A program made the translations under genes and the position numbers. From contig JAIQDT010009064.1 in assembly GCA_021521415.1 (NCBI GenBank), positions 31,984 to 95,983 of the forward strand: a stretch of DNA of 64,000 nt, in the 5' to 3' direction. Shown here in pieces: positions 23,127 through 33,040 of the stretch (position 1 is its first letter; the number at the start of each line of letters is the position of its first letter). The notes beneath the pieces are model-generated. The model was given only the letters and a program-made list of their open reading frames with translations, searched no databases and was not told the DNA's origin. The stretch comes from Bidens hawaiensis (taxonomy: Eukaryota > Streptophyta > Magnoliopsida > Asterales > Asteraceae).

Positions 23127-24746
23127 TGTAACGATTCCGGCAAATCCAGGTATACCCTAGCCGGAATATACTATTTACGTGTTATTTAATATTGATTATA
23201 TGAGTTATAGCACGATGATACGAATATATATGGTACACAGTATGAATCATACTCAATTATATAGTGAATCGTATTGGAATTACAATTAATCAATGATCGG
23301 TTATTGAAACCCGAACGAATCGGGAATTTCATCATAGACGAAGTATATAATATTTAGTGATGTTTACGAAGTATTAATGCTTCGGGATAAGTGAATTATA
23401 GCACAGAAAAAGGATTTCGATTTATTGGTACGTCGGTACGATAAACGAAACCTTTAACATCAAACCAAGCAAGAAATGATCAATCAAGCCGAAAAAGATG
23501 CGTAATTATTAATAATATGATGTTTTAATGTCATGGTTTAAGTTTTTAAAATTTTTAAGTCGGTTTTATGTAAATTTTATTTTGACCCGAAAAACGACCA
23601 TTCTATGCTCGTTTTAAGCCGAATTACGAGTTTAAACGAGAAACGAACTGAGCCAGACTATCCACAACATTATCCGGATTGCGTAATCCGAATATGTGGC
23701 TTAGAATGGATGTGTGGGACCCACCCCACCCCTTAAGGGAGGCCGATCGGCCCTATCCCATAATATTCATTTCATTTTCTTTTTTTTACCACATTTCACT
23801 CCCAAAACTCTCTCAAATCTCTCAAATCTTCAAGTGTTCTTCCAAGTTCATCAAGTTTTAATCAAAATTTTCAAGGTATATACATGTTTTAATGCTTGAT
23901 TCTTGTTTATAACTCTATAATATTGAGAAAAGGAGGTTTCCATGTGAAAGACGGGTGAAAACCCGAGATAAAACCGATTCTCGTATGATCAAGGGATGTA
24001 TACAAGTTATACAAAGGATCTTGATCCAAGTAGTGAGTTAGAAGTGTTTAGAATAAAATTTTACGGTTAAAATCTTGTTAAAATGAGTTTACAAATGAAA
24101 GATGGGTGAAAACCCGAGATGAAACCGACTCTTGCATGATCAAGAGATGTATACATGTTATACAAGGGATCTTGGTCCAAGAAATGAGTAAAAAGAGTCG
24201 AGAACGGATTTTTACGGTTAAAACCTTTGTTTTTACTTAAAAACCGACACTTTGAAAGAAATGGTTTGATTGTTGGTATAGTTTGCTTGGTATAGTGTTA
24301 TTGTGCTTGTAGGTGTTGTATCTAGCGGCTAGCAAAGGCTAGAAACCGAGATCCTTGCGATCTAAAGCTAGAAAACACAAGATAGTTCGGTTTTCGTGTG
24401 TATATGAGATTTGGACAGATTTTCGTGTGCTTAGAGTCGGGTCACGAAATTTCACAGAGATGATCTACACATGAAAATATGAGATCTGTGAATTTTTGGC
24501 AATTTTTGGATAAAAGATGAATATTTGGTGAATTTAATGCTCGGTTTTGGCCAAAAATAGTGAAAAATAGCTAAACATGATGAAAAATTCTGGAAAATTT
24601 AAGATAAGCTTTTTATAACATATAAAAGTCACCCACAAAATTTGAGCTCAGTTGGAAAAGCCTAAGTAGGCTTTTCGGTGAAACGAGTTCTAGGGCTTTC
24701 TAGCTCGGTTTTGGGTGAAAATGGCTTGAAAAATAAGTTTTAAATT

Positions 24747-25193
24747 CTGGAAAAATTCCAGGAAGTTATGAGGATGATAGAGATCATCCCAGAAAAATTT
24801 GGGATTTTTCTAAAGTGTTTTGGTATTTTTGACATATTTAGTGTTTTAATAAGATTTAAAAATAGATAAATAAATGTAAATATAGGAAAATAAATCTGGA
24901 AAAATTCCAGGAAGTTATGAGGATGACAGAGATCATCTCAGAAAAATTTGGGATTTTTCTAAAGTGTTTTGGTATTTTTGACATATTTAGTGTTTTAATA
25001 AGATTTAAAAATAGATAAATAAATGTAAATATAGGAAAATAAATCTGGAAAAATTCCAGGAAGTTATGAGGATGACAGAGATCATCTCAGAAAAATTTGG
25101 GATTTTTCTAAAGTGTTTTGGTATTTTTGACATATTTAGTGTTTTAATAAGATTTAAAAATAGATAAATAAATGCAAATATAGGAAAATAAAT
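24747..25193 (+). repeat. Three 149-bp tandem units in 3' LTR
   Basis: Same array as in the 5' LTR, offset by 9,524 bp, with the same unit number and a few single-base differences. Confidence 0.95.
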
Positions 25194-25944
25194 CTGGAAA
25201 AATTTTGTAAAATTTTCTTTCTGTCAAAATAAGTTTTGTGCAAAATTTCAAGACCCGAGACTAATCGGGTAATTATTTGTGCTAAAAAGAACATAAAAAC
25301 AAGTTTTTAAAGCTTAAAATGTGTAAACCGGCAAGGTTCGCATAAGCGAGCTGACTGGTACACGAAAACTTTAAAAATGGACTATTTTCATAAATCTAAG
25401 TAAATTAGGTAAAAATAAATCATCCGAAAATAATTCGGATGATTTGGGTAATTTTACCCGATTTTACCGTTTCCGGCACCGAAATGACGAAAACGGGCCC
25501 CACGGCCAAACGGGGTGTCAAACCGAGCTATAATTTCATCACCTTAATTAAATTGACTGTCAAAATCTAAGCAATGTCACAATCTGAGTCCTTAGAAGTG
25601 TCACGGGGTTAACATTGTCCCCGAATCGAGTACAGTACTGGGTTAACAATGTTCCCAGATGTACCGATTGATACGTATTTAAGTTATGGGAATTATATAG
25701 TAACGACTAGATATTATATTACAGATCCAGGCACGTAGCTGTTCCTTATATTACTCACCGACTCACAAAAAGGTGAGTTTTCACGAGCCCCTTTTAATGA
25801 ATTGTTTTAATTATATTTTCCCGGGGCGGAAAACATGTCTTATTTAAACTATTTAAGTACATACCGATCGTATGGAAATACTTGTACATTTATATATATA
25901 TGGTCTGATGCACAGAATATATAAAATGTTTATCATGTGTTATT

Positions 25945-26183
25945 GTTCTGGGGTAACATAGTTCCCAGGGGTTATTATTGTTCTGGGGTAACATAGTTCC
26001 CAGGGGTTATTATTGTTCTGGGGTAACATAGTTCTCAGGGGTTATTATTGTTCTGGGGTAACATAGTTCCCAGGGGTTATTATTGTTCTGGGGTAACATA
26101 GTTCCCAGGGGTTATTATTGTTCTGGGGTAACATAGTTCCCAGAAAGTTAATGGAAATGTCCTGGGGTAACATAGTTCCCAGC
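25945..26183 (+). repeat. Six 35-bp tandem units in 3' LTR
   Basis: The same array as at 16421 with the same copy number. One unit has GTTCTCAGG in place of GTTCCCAGG. Confidence 0.95.
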
Positions 26184-26557
26184 ATGATTATATTGTTAAT
26201 AAATGATTATTAAAATGATTTGTCAGTGTTTATTTAAATTAGTGAAACTCACCAACTATTCGTAGTTGACCCGTTTTCTTTACATGTTTTCTAGGTATGC
26301 CCAAGTTGGAATGATTGATATGTGCTTAACTATCTGTGCTACCTGTTGGAAGCTTGCTGCTCTATGTTTTGTAATGAATATATATTAATGTCTTATTGGT
26401 AATACATGTGTGTGACACCTAGACAGTAACGCAACTCGCAAAAATGTAATATGTTATAAATTAATGTAGTGGTATTTTCTTTATAAGCGACGCTGTTGAT
26501 ATCAGATGTGTCTGTCGCATCCCGTGTACGTTTCCGCTGCGGTTACGGGGTGTTACA

Positions 26558-26562
26558 ATAGT
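26558..26562. other. Target-site duplication, right copy
   Basis: ATAGT directly after the 3' LTR, identical to the left copy at 13598-13602. Confidence 0.95.
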
Positions 26563-27400
26563 GATCGGGTGTGCGTAATTGTATTTTTTAGTGACGATGA
26601 CTTGATGAGGATCTATACGAGAATGAATAAGTGGAATTTGATGTTGGATTTGAGAACGTTATTGTTGATAATTACCAATTGTGACACGGGAAAAGTTTGA
26701 TAGACTTAAAGAAGTGGGTTCGAAAACATTTTCAGAAGTGGCCACTGCAATAATTAAACTAGAGTGGTTTTTATTATAAGAAGGTAACAATCTTGGTGTA
26801 TGAAGAACCACCTTTTCAACTTCTAATTGTATCCAAGAAGAAACTTTGTTCAAATGAAAGTCCAACGTTACTACACGGTCTTCAACATAATTGGGCTCAG
26901 TTTTTAGCCATAGGTGTAATTTCGTCTTTTTTAGTCTTTCACTAACTGTAAAAGTTGCATAGTTGATTTGATTTGATGGAAAGTGCTATCTTTCAGCCTT
27001 GTGTTCGGCTGACATACAAACCATTTGTGAGCAATTTGTGTGTTTTTGAGTAAATGGAAAATGTGTGTTATATTGTTTTACAGTTTTACTTATGAAAGGG
27101 GAATGGTTGAAGCTATTTGCATTTGCAAATATGCTTTTCAATGTAAGCTTTTTATTCAATAATGTAGATTATTTTTGGGACAGTTGCAAAGCATACAATT
27201 TATTCCTGCCAAAATGAAACGTATCTTGTAATTTCCAAACTTTTTATCTAAAGGCACATGATATTTTATTAAGTACCTCGCTTGAGGTATGTGAAAGTTC
27301 ATCTTTTACAATCATATTGCCAGTAATATTTGCCAATTGTGAATGTTTCTCAGTTGTAGGGAGAAGGTTAAAAAGGATTAGCAATGTTTACCTACAATTC
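26563..27400. other. Flanking sequence, no gene seen
   Basis: Host-side sequence right of the gypsy insertion. A short open stretch to about 26700 (SDDDLMRIYTRMNKWNLMLD) could be a captured exon but has no recognised match. The ORF reported from 26506 starts inside the LTR. Confidence 0.4.
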
Positions 27401-27786
27401 AATTTCTGGTTGTGATTTGTTTTTCAACCGGTTTCTACGAGTCAAAATAAATCTTGTGTAAAACATAGAGGTGTGGAAGGCATATATAAAAAATTGATCT
27501 CTACAAATCATTCATACCTGGATTTTGAGTTTTAAATATTCATGTTTATGTTTGACATATGTAAGTATTCCTATTTTAGTTTATTGTTTTGTAAATTTCT
27601 GGTTGTGATTTGTTTTTCAACCGGTTTCTACGAGTCAAAATAAATCTTGTGTAAAACATAGAGGTGTGGAAGGCATATATAAAAAATTGATCTCTACAAA
27701 TCATTCATACCTGGATTTTGAGTTTTAAATATTCATGTTTATGTTTGACATATGTAAGTATTCCTATTTTAGTTTATTGTTTTGTA
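27401..27786. repeat. Perfect 193-bp tandem duplication
   Basis: Copy 1 27401-27593, copy 2 27594-27786. I saw no difference. It ends about 110 bp before the Helitron-like terminus at 27903. Confidence 0.9.
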
Positions 27787-27871
27787 GTAGTTGAACGTAT
27801 TAAACTTTTTTAAAATATATAATGAGAGTTTGATAAACTGAGAATACATAGTATCGCATTGCAAATTATTG

Positions 27872-27903
27872 TTCTCATAGCATAGCGCGGGTATTTTACT
27901 AGT
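27872..27903 (+). mobile_element. Helitron-like 3' terminus, plus orientation
   Basis: CATAGCATAGCGCGGGTATT then TTA and CTAGT at 27899-27903. It shares GCATAGCGCGGGT with the minus-strand terminus at 5574. The element would extend leftwards, possibly across the gypsy insertion. Its 5' end was not found. Confidence 0.35.
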
Positions 27904-28329
27904 GCATTGAAAACAAAATTCAGTCACTTTTAACTCATTTGACCTGTTCTTATTTTGGTTGACCTTCTGTTTTCATTGGACATGTGAAAAGAGTGCCCAT
28001 AGCATAGCAACTGTTCAAGATGCATTTGATCCTATTGAGACAGTCTTGTAAAATGATGACTATATCAACTTGACTTACATGTTTGTCTTTGTTTTTTTAT
28101 ATTATTTACGTTGAGGAATGTGAAATCATTAGAAAACATTATAACAATTTACTTTTTATTTTTTCAGTTTTGTTTTCCAAAAACATGAACCATGGTTAAA
28201 TCAAAGACAAATTAAAAGAATAAATTAAAGTTAAATAAAAAAGAGTAATTCGTATAATATGTAGTTTGAAGCTTATGATGTAGATTAGAAAAAAAAAAAA
28301 CAGGATTCGAAACGTATGTTGTAACCTAA
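27904..28329. other. Intergenic sequence or retroelement leader
   Basis: No gene. The last ~60 bases next to the PBS at 28330 may be the leader of a truncated copia element on the minus strand. Confidence 0.4.
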
Positions 28330-28341
28330 GCTCTGATACCA
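28330..28341 (-). other. Retroelement primer binding site, minus strand
   Basis: Reverse complement is TGGTATCAGAGC (initiator Met tRNA), three bases from a TG at 28345 that would be the LTR end. No internal coding region remains to the left. Confidence 0.7.
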
Positions 28342-28344
28342 CTT

Positions 28345-29600
28345 TGGGTTTTAGTGATGATCAGTCAACGGTTTAAATTTTAAACCCGGTTTAATAAACT
28401 TAGTTTCATAATTATTAATCACATTAATAACAGAATACGCAGCGAAATATTAAAACCAATAATCATCACTTTTAGGAACCGTACAGGATCCGGTTACATA
28501 CGATACGAGTACGAGTCAAAACAACCAAGTTATATATAAATCAATAACGACAATATTTAAGTTTACCTCGGTTAATGATTAACCAGTTGAGACACCGAGG
28601 TTCAATAAACAACGCTATGTGACGAACTGAACAAACGAGCAACGGCGGTGCACAACGGCAGCGACGGTGGTGGCTGTTGACACGTCGGACAACAACGAAA
28701 GAGCGACTACAACGGTCCGGTGAGCAACGGTAGTGGCCTAAAGTTGGCTGGGTTCCGGAGGCTGCTTTGCGGCAGTGGTGTTGGTGCAAAGTAATAGGGT
28801 TACGGCTATGGAGTAATCTCCAAGTTTTGTTCTCTAATTATGTATTATTCCATAATGATTGACACAATCATTAGGGGGAGGGGTGGTTCATTTCTCATCA
28901 CACACCACCACCAACAAATTATGCCATGTCACCAACCCCAAATCCATCACATTTTGATGGAATTTGGTAGGGGTGGTGTGGTGTGGTGTGATAGGTTTTG
29001 GTATATATACATACATATAGGTTTTTGTGTGAGTGAGAGGAGTGTATTTGAGGTGTATATATATGTATATAGAGAGGGAGAGTTCCATCACTCAAACCCA
29101 TCACTTGCGTGATGGCCATCACGCAAATCTCATTACTCAAGCTTGATGGAGCACTGGCGGCGGTGTGCAAAAGCCCATCACGCGTGATGGAGCACCCATC
29201 ACGCACCGCCCCGTCCCCCTTATATATAATAATAATAATAACAAACGTAGGCACAAACAGGCCCCTAAGCCCACTTGGATTAAAGCACACCATTCTAGTT
29301 TATTATAACTTAAATAAACTGTAAATATTATTAATTATTATATTTAGTATAAATAATCAATCTCGTTAATTATTCGTCATTTACCGATTAAACTTCTTAA
29401 GCGGATTTTGGTTCGTTGCCCTAGGTGTAACTCTTATGGGTCACAACCCGGTCGGCCACGTTGACTTTAGCCGACCGGTCCATATTTCCAGCAGAGATCT
29501 TGTTACTCATAAGTTATTGTGTTATCCGTGCAGATTCTTATATATTGGTTTTTAGTTTTAGGCATGATTCATGCCCTATTGCCTAGGTTTTTTCGACATT
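28345..29600 (-). repeat. Retroelement LTR (probably copia), approximate extent
   Basis: Begins TGGGTTTTAGTGATGATCAG next to the PBS. Inside, ATTTCGCTGCGTATTCTG on the minus strand resembles the conserved R-region motif of copia LTRs. The segment at 28600-28800 is GC-richer, and 29060-29230 contains several CATCACGC/GCGTGATGG inverted motifs. The right end is not defined, so 29600 is a guess. It abuts the 3' side of the EF-hand gene and may overlap its 3' UTR. Small ORFs at 28541-29324 are not supported as genes. Confidence 0.4.
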
Positions 29601-29792
29601 AGTGTTGGCGCAATATCAAATCATAAAATATAAAATCAAAGCAAATACTAGAAGCAAAATGTGTTGTCTGATAGATAAAAGCAACAAGTTCGAAGTTGAA
29701 AACTATTTACTTTAACAAACAAAACAAAATACATAAATAACTTGAATAGCTACTTGGCTCGGCCCGTGCCATCTCTCGTTTTGAGTTCTTTC

Positions 29793-30972
29793 TCACTCGA
29801 CTTCATTTTCTTCCTCGTCCTCCACGTCGTCAATTCCAACCCATTTAGTAAAGGCAAAAAGGAACTCCTTAAAGTTCACCATTCCATTTTTATCCCAGTC
29901 CATTTCTTCTGCATATACACACAAAACTCATATTAGAGGTGATCATTCGACTTGTTTACTTTCGAATGTGATGATTTAGTTATCATCTCAAACAAGTAAG
30001 AGTCTATTTTTAGTGATACAACCTTCTAAACTGTTTTACTAAAGGTTCACACCATTATCATAATGATGTAGTCGTAAAAGCATATTTAATGAATTAATTA
30101 TCAAAGAAAATATACAAAAGAAAGAAGGGAGAAGACACACCGAATCTTTTCATGGCTATGCGCCCAGATGATCGCTCCCCAGAAGTAGATTCATTTATAG
30201 CATGAACCATCTCGCTCTTGCTAACATAACCGTCCTTGTTTTTGTCCAAAAACATAAATGAGTCAACCAATGTTTCAAAAGTTGCTTCTAGATCGGGGAT
30301 TCCGATTCGTGCACTCTTTATCAATGTTAAGAATGTAACAAGATGAAAGAAACACAATTTTAACTACTTCAAAAATCAATCAAGTTTAGAACTTTTAATG
30401 ATTTTGGACCAACGCGACCCACCCATTTTGCCAAGCACGAGTAGATTATCGACCACACGGATACAGAATGAGCAGAAACAGGATCTTTCTTGAGCAGATA
30501 AACTAGACATAGAAGTACAATGAACTCCTTGAAGGCTATTCCCATGTCCTTGTTTATATCACACTCCTCAAATAGATCATTAATTTCCTCATCCGTGAAG
30601 TCAATTTCCAGCTTACGGAAGCAATGATTCAATTCTTTAGGATCGATTGAACCACTTTTATCTTCATCTATACTCACAAAATAAGAACACAACACATATT
30701 TATATATATAGTACTTTTATATTTCTGATATACGATTTAATATTAAAAGGAAGCTAAAAAGTTAGATGCTTACCAAATTGTTCAAATATAGCTTTGCACT
30801 TTCTTAGACCGGAGTCAATTTTTGGGAACTTTAAGATTATGGTATTGAAGGATTTCATGGTTGTTCCTTTAGATTCTCTCCTACGCATTGTCTCGAGGAT
30901 CTTGACTTCAAGTTTGGTTGTTGGAACCGAAGTCAAAGGGGAGTCATCTCCCTTGGACAACTTACCACCCAT
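29793..30972 (-). CDS. EF-hand calcium-binding protein, CML21-like
   Basis: Four coding exons on the minus strand: 30972-30774, 30667-30465, 30315-30141 and 29908-29793. Each junction has GT/AG (donors GTAAGC, GTATCC, GTGTGT; acceptors TATAG, AAAG, GCAG). They total 693 nt, 230 residues, in frame. Four EF-hand loops: 67-78 (DEDKSGSIDPKE), 103-114 (DINKDMGIAFKE, with Met where Gly is usual), 158-169 (DKNKDGYVSKSE) and 196-207 (DWDKNGMVNFKE). The MGGKLSKG start is a plausible N-myristoylation signal, implying membrane association. The acidic C-terminus is EDEEENEVE. Order, length and the KRFEEMDWDKNG region match the plant calmodulin-like CML21/CML22 group, which are predicted Ca2+ sensors of unclear target. 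It is the only intact host gene in the window. Family assignment is from memory. Confidence 0.88.
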
Positions 30973-31005
30973 TGTCTACTAGTAAGAGAAAGTAGGAAGC
31001 GAAAT

Positions 31006-31700
31006 ACTGCAAATGGAAGAAACGATTATAATCATTGTTAAGAGTATAAGAAGAAATACACCTAAACGGCAAAATCATCCAATTTTGACTTTTGTAGTCA
31101 AGCATGTCTTTTCTTGAAAAAGAATGTGTTTGGGATTTCTTCAGCTTTTACCAATACCTATGGTTTAGTTAGTTCTTAGGGCGTTTGGCAAATACTTAAT
31201 TCTGTCATTAGATAAACGCGATTACCTAACTATCCCCAACATCAAGCACAAAACACAATCTGGATCATGAATTCAGTTTTCCTGACTCTTATCCAGGATT
31301 AAGGGGGTGCTTGGATGTAGTGATTTACATTTATAATTTGTGTCAGTTTTGTTATCCCTGAATAGATAATATTGACAAGAATAACTTGAAAATGAAAATT
31401 ACAGATCCCAAATTGGCATAATAAATAAATAAATTAAGTTAATAGTGAAGTATGAAAGATAAAGAAAACCCAGTTTGGAAGAATTGAAAATAAAGCAGCT
31501 ATCTATCAGAAAAAGCATGCAATCACGAGAAAACCCAGCAAGCAACAATTGGGTATTAGTCAATTAAAAGGATGGATTCACAAATCGAAGCATTAGAGGG
31601 GAAAACCAGCACAGCACAATAAACCAATTAGGGCTTGAATAAGTTGTTACCAAGTGCGTTGAATCTGAACCAAGCCAAAACGACAACGTTAGCCACGAGT
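31006..31700 (-). other. 5' UTR intron and upstream exon of the CML21-like gene
   Basis: Upstream of the ATG, a TTCCATTTGCAG acceptor (exon resumes at 31006) pairs with a donor CGCACTTG|GTAACAAC (exon ends at 31651), predicting a ~640-bp intron in the 5' UTR and a short non-coding first exon at about 31651-31700. Leader introns are common in plant calcium-sensor genes. The transcription start was not located. Confidence 0.5.
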
Positions 31701-31816
31701 GAGTAGAGGGTGTATTTATTTATTTATGATGCTAACACATTGATTGATTGAATTTAAAGGAAATGCGTCGTGAAGAAGAGTGCGTCGATGAAAAATATTG
31801 TCAGTCAACCTTTGTC

Positions 31817-31849
31817 TCCTTCCTTCCTTCCTTCCTTCCTTCCTTCCTT
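31817..31849. repeat. (TCCT)n microsatellite upstream of CML21-like gene
   Basis: Eight TCCT units in the likely promoter region, about 120 bp beyond the predicted first exon. On the gene's sense strand this is a purine tract (AGGA)n. Confidence 0.85.
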
Positions 31850-32841
31850 TGATTATCATAAAATAATATCATTAGGTTTATTTTAAAAAAAAGGGGGTGG
31901 GATTTGTTAATGGGATATACGGAGCTCCGGATTTTGTTCCTCATTGTCCCATTTTCCAAGTTTTATTGTAAACTACAAATTGCACCTTTGGTTAATAAGC
32001 ACATGCTGTGTGCATTTTGACATACAATATGCAATTACTTGAATGCCCCTTGTCGAGTATTTTTAATAGTAATAAAGAGCTTTAATTTCACCCCAATATT
32101 CATCTTGTACTCGATTGACCGTCTTCGTCTCACATCATCATGCACCGGTGTTCGTCTTTTGAGTAGCATGATCGATGTCACACATGTAGTTTGCTTGTGT
32201 GGTGCCACTACATGCTTTCGAACATTGTGTAAGTGTTACAATGTAGAATAACTGAAAGCATTTTCAGTGTTAATGTTTCAATTTTGTTAATTGTTCATTG
32301 TTTATGTTAATGTTTCAATTTGGTTAATATGTTCAATATTGACCCAATTTGGTGAATTAGGTCAGTTTGATTGCTCAAATTGGTTCGTGGTTTTTGTCTT
32401 TTTCTGTTAATTGCTTTCAATTAGCTTAATTGTTCAAAAACTGTTGGTCTGGAAGCAATTAGTGTGTTAAGTTTTTCAATTTGTTGAATTTGGTCATCAT
32501 AATGCATTCTTGTTACAAAATGATAGTTGTGGCTGGATTAGGTGAGATGATACTTTAAATTGCTCAAGATGTAAAAAGGTAATTCCTGCTCTGATAAGGA
32601 CTATTAACAAAAAAGAGAAAATGGCTAAAACAAAAGCTTTCGAAGCAACAAAATGGAATATTTATTTAAGAATTAATTGGTTGTTGTTTGTTGTTTATGT
32701 ATTCAAGTTTAACTAGTATTGTAATGTGAGAGTAATGTTGCTTCTTTATGTGTTATGTGACTGTTTGTTTATGTATTTTTGACTTCAATCTATTTTTGTC
32801 AATTTGATAGCCATCTTGTAAGCATATTGAACCTATTAAGG
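31850..32841. other. Intergenic sequence, likely promoter side of CML21-like gene
   Basis: AT-rich with weak TTCAATTTGGTTAAT-type repetition at 32270-32500. No coding region. The 70-codon ORF at 32039-32251 has no motif. Confidence 0.5.
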
Positions 32842-33040
32842 TGTAAGTCCTGAAACCGGATCTATGCAATATGATATCAACAAACCAACGTTATTGCGGA
32901 ATATAACGTAGGGTGATTCAATACAATCAATAGCAATACGTAAGGAAAACGAGATCTTGCTTCAAAACACACGTTGTATTAACGTCGGGTGCTTAAGCAC
33001 TAGGTTACACGAAAATCGTTCACCACACAAACAATGTGAA
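32842..33040 (-). repeat. Truncated 3' LTR of Sirevirus element
   Basis: Plus-strand TGTAAGTCCTGAAACCGG to ACAATGTGAA aligns with 48224-48421. Beyond 33040 the homology stops and the third ORF begins, so most of the LTR and the PPT are missing. Confidence 0.85.

Larger units (their letters stand above)
13603..26557 (+). mobile_element. Complete Ty3/gypsy LTR retrotransposon (chromovirus type)
   Basis: 12,955 bp from TG to CA. The LTRs are 13603-17033 and 23127-26557, both exactly 3,431 bp, with about ten differences by eye (near 0.3%). A perfect 5-bp target-site duplication, ATAGT, is at 13598-13602 and 26558-26562. A PBS matching initiator-Met tRNA lies 5 bp after the 5' LTR, and a PPT abuts the 3' LTR. 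Internal order is accessory ORF, then one continuous gag-protease-RT-RNase H-integrase ORF with a chromodomain-like end. The gene order and C-terminal module place it among plant chromoviruses, probably Tekay/Del-like (inference). All inspected catalytic residues are intact, so it may be autonomous and is recent. Confidence 0.97.
23127..26557 (+). repeat. 3' LTR of intact gypsy element
   Basis: Same length as the 5' LTR and almost identical. The differences I counted are single-base substitutions with no indels. Internal repeat copy numbers match: three 149-bp units at 24747-25193 and six 35-bp units from 25945. The arrays therefore predate this insertion. Confidence 0.97.

Noticed and set aside
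26506..26700. 64-codon ORF across the gypsy 3' junction
   Set aside because: It starts inside the LTR and crosses the target-site duplication, so the fusion is accidental. Only the part after 26562 could be an old captured exon.
28541..29324. Several overlapping ORFs on both strands
   Set aside because: Within an LTR-like region with inverted and microsatellite repeats. No protein motif and no agreement on a frame.
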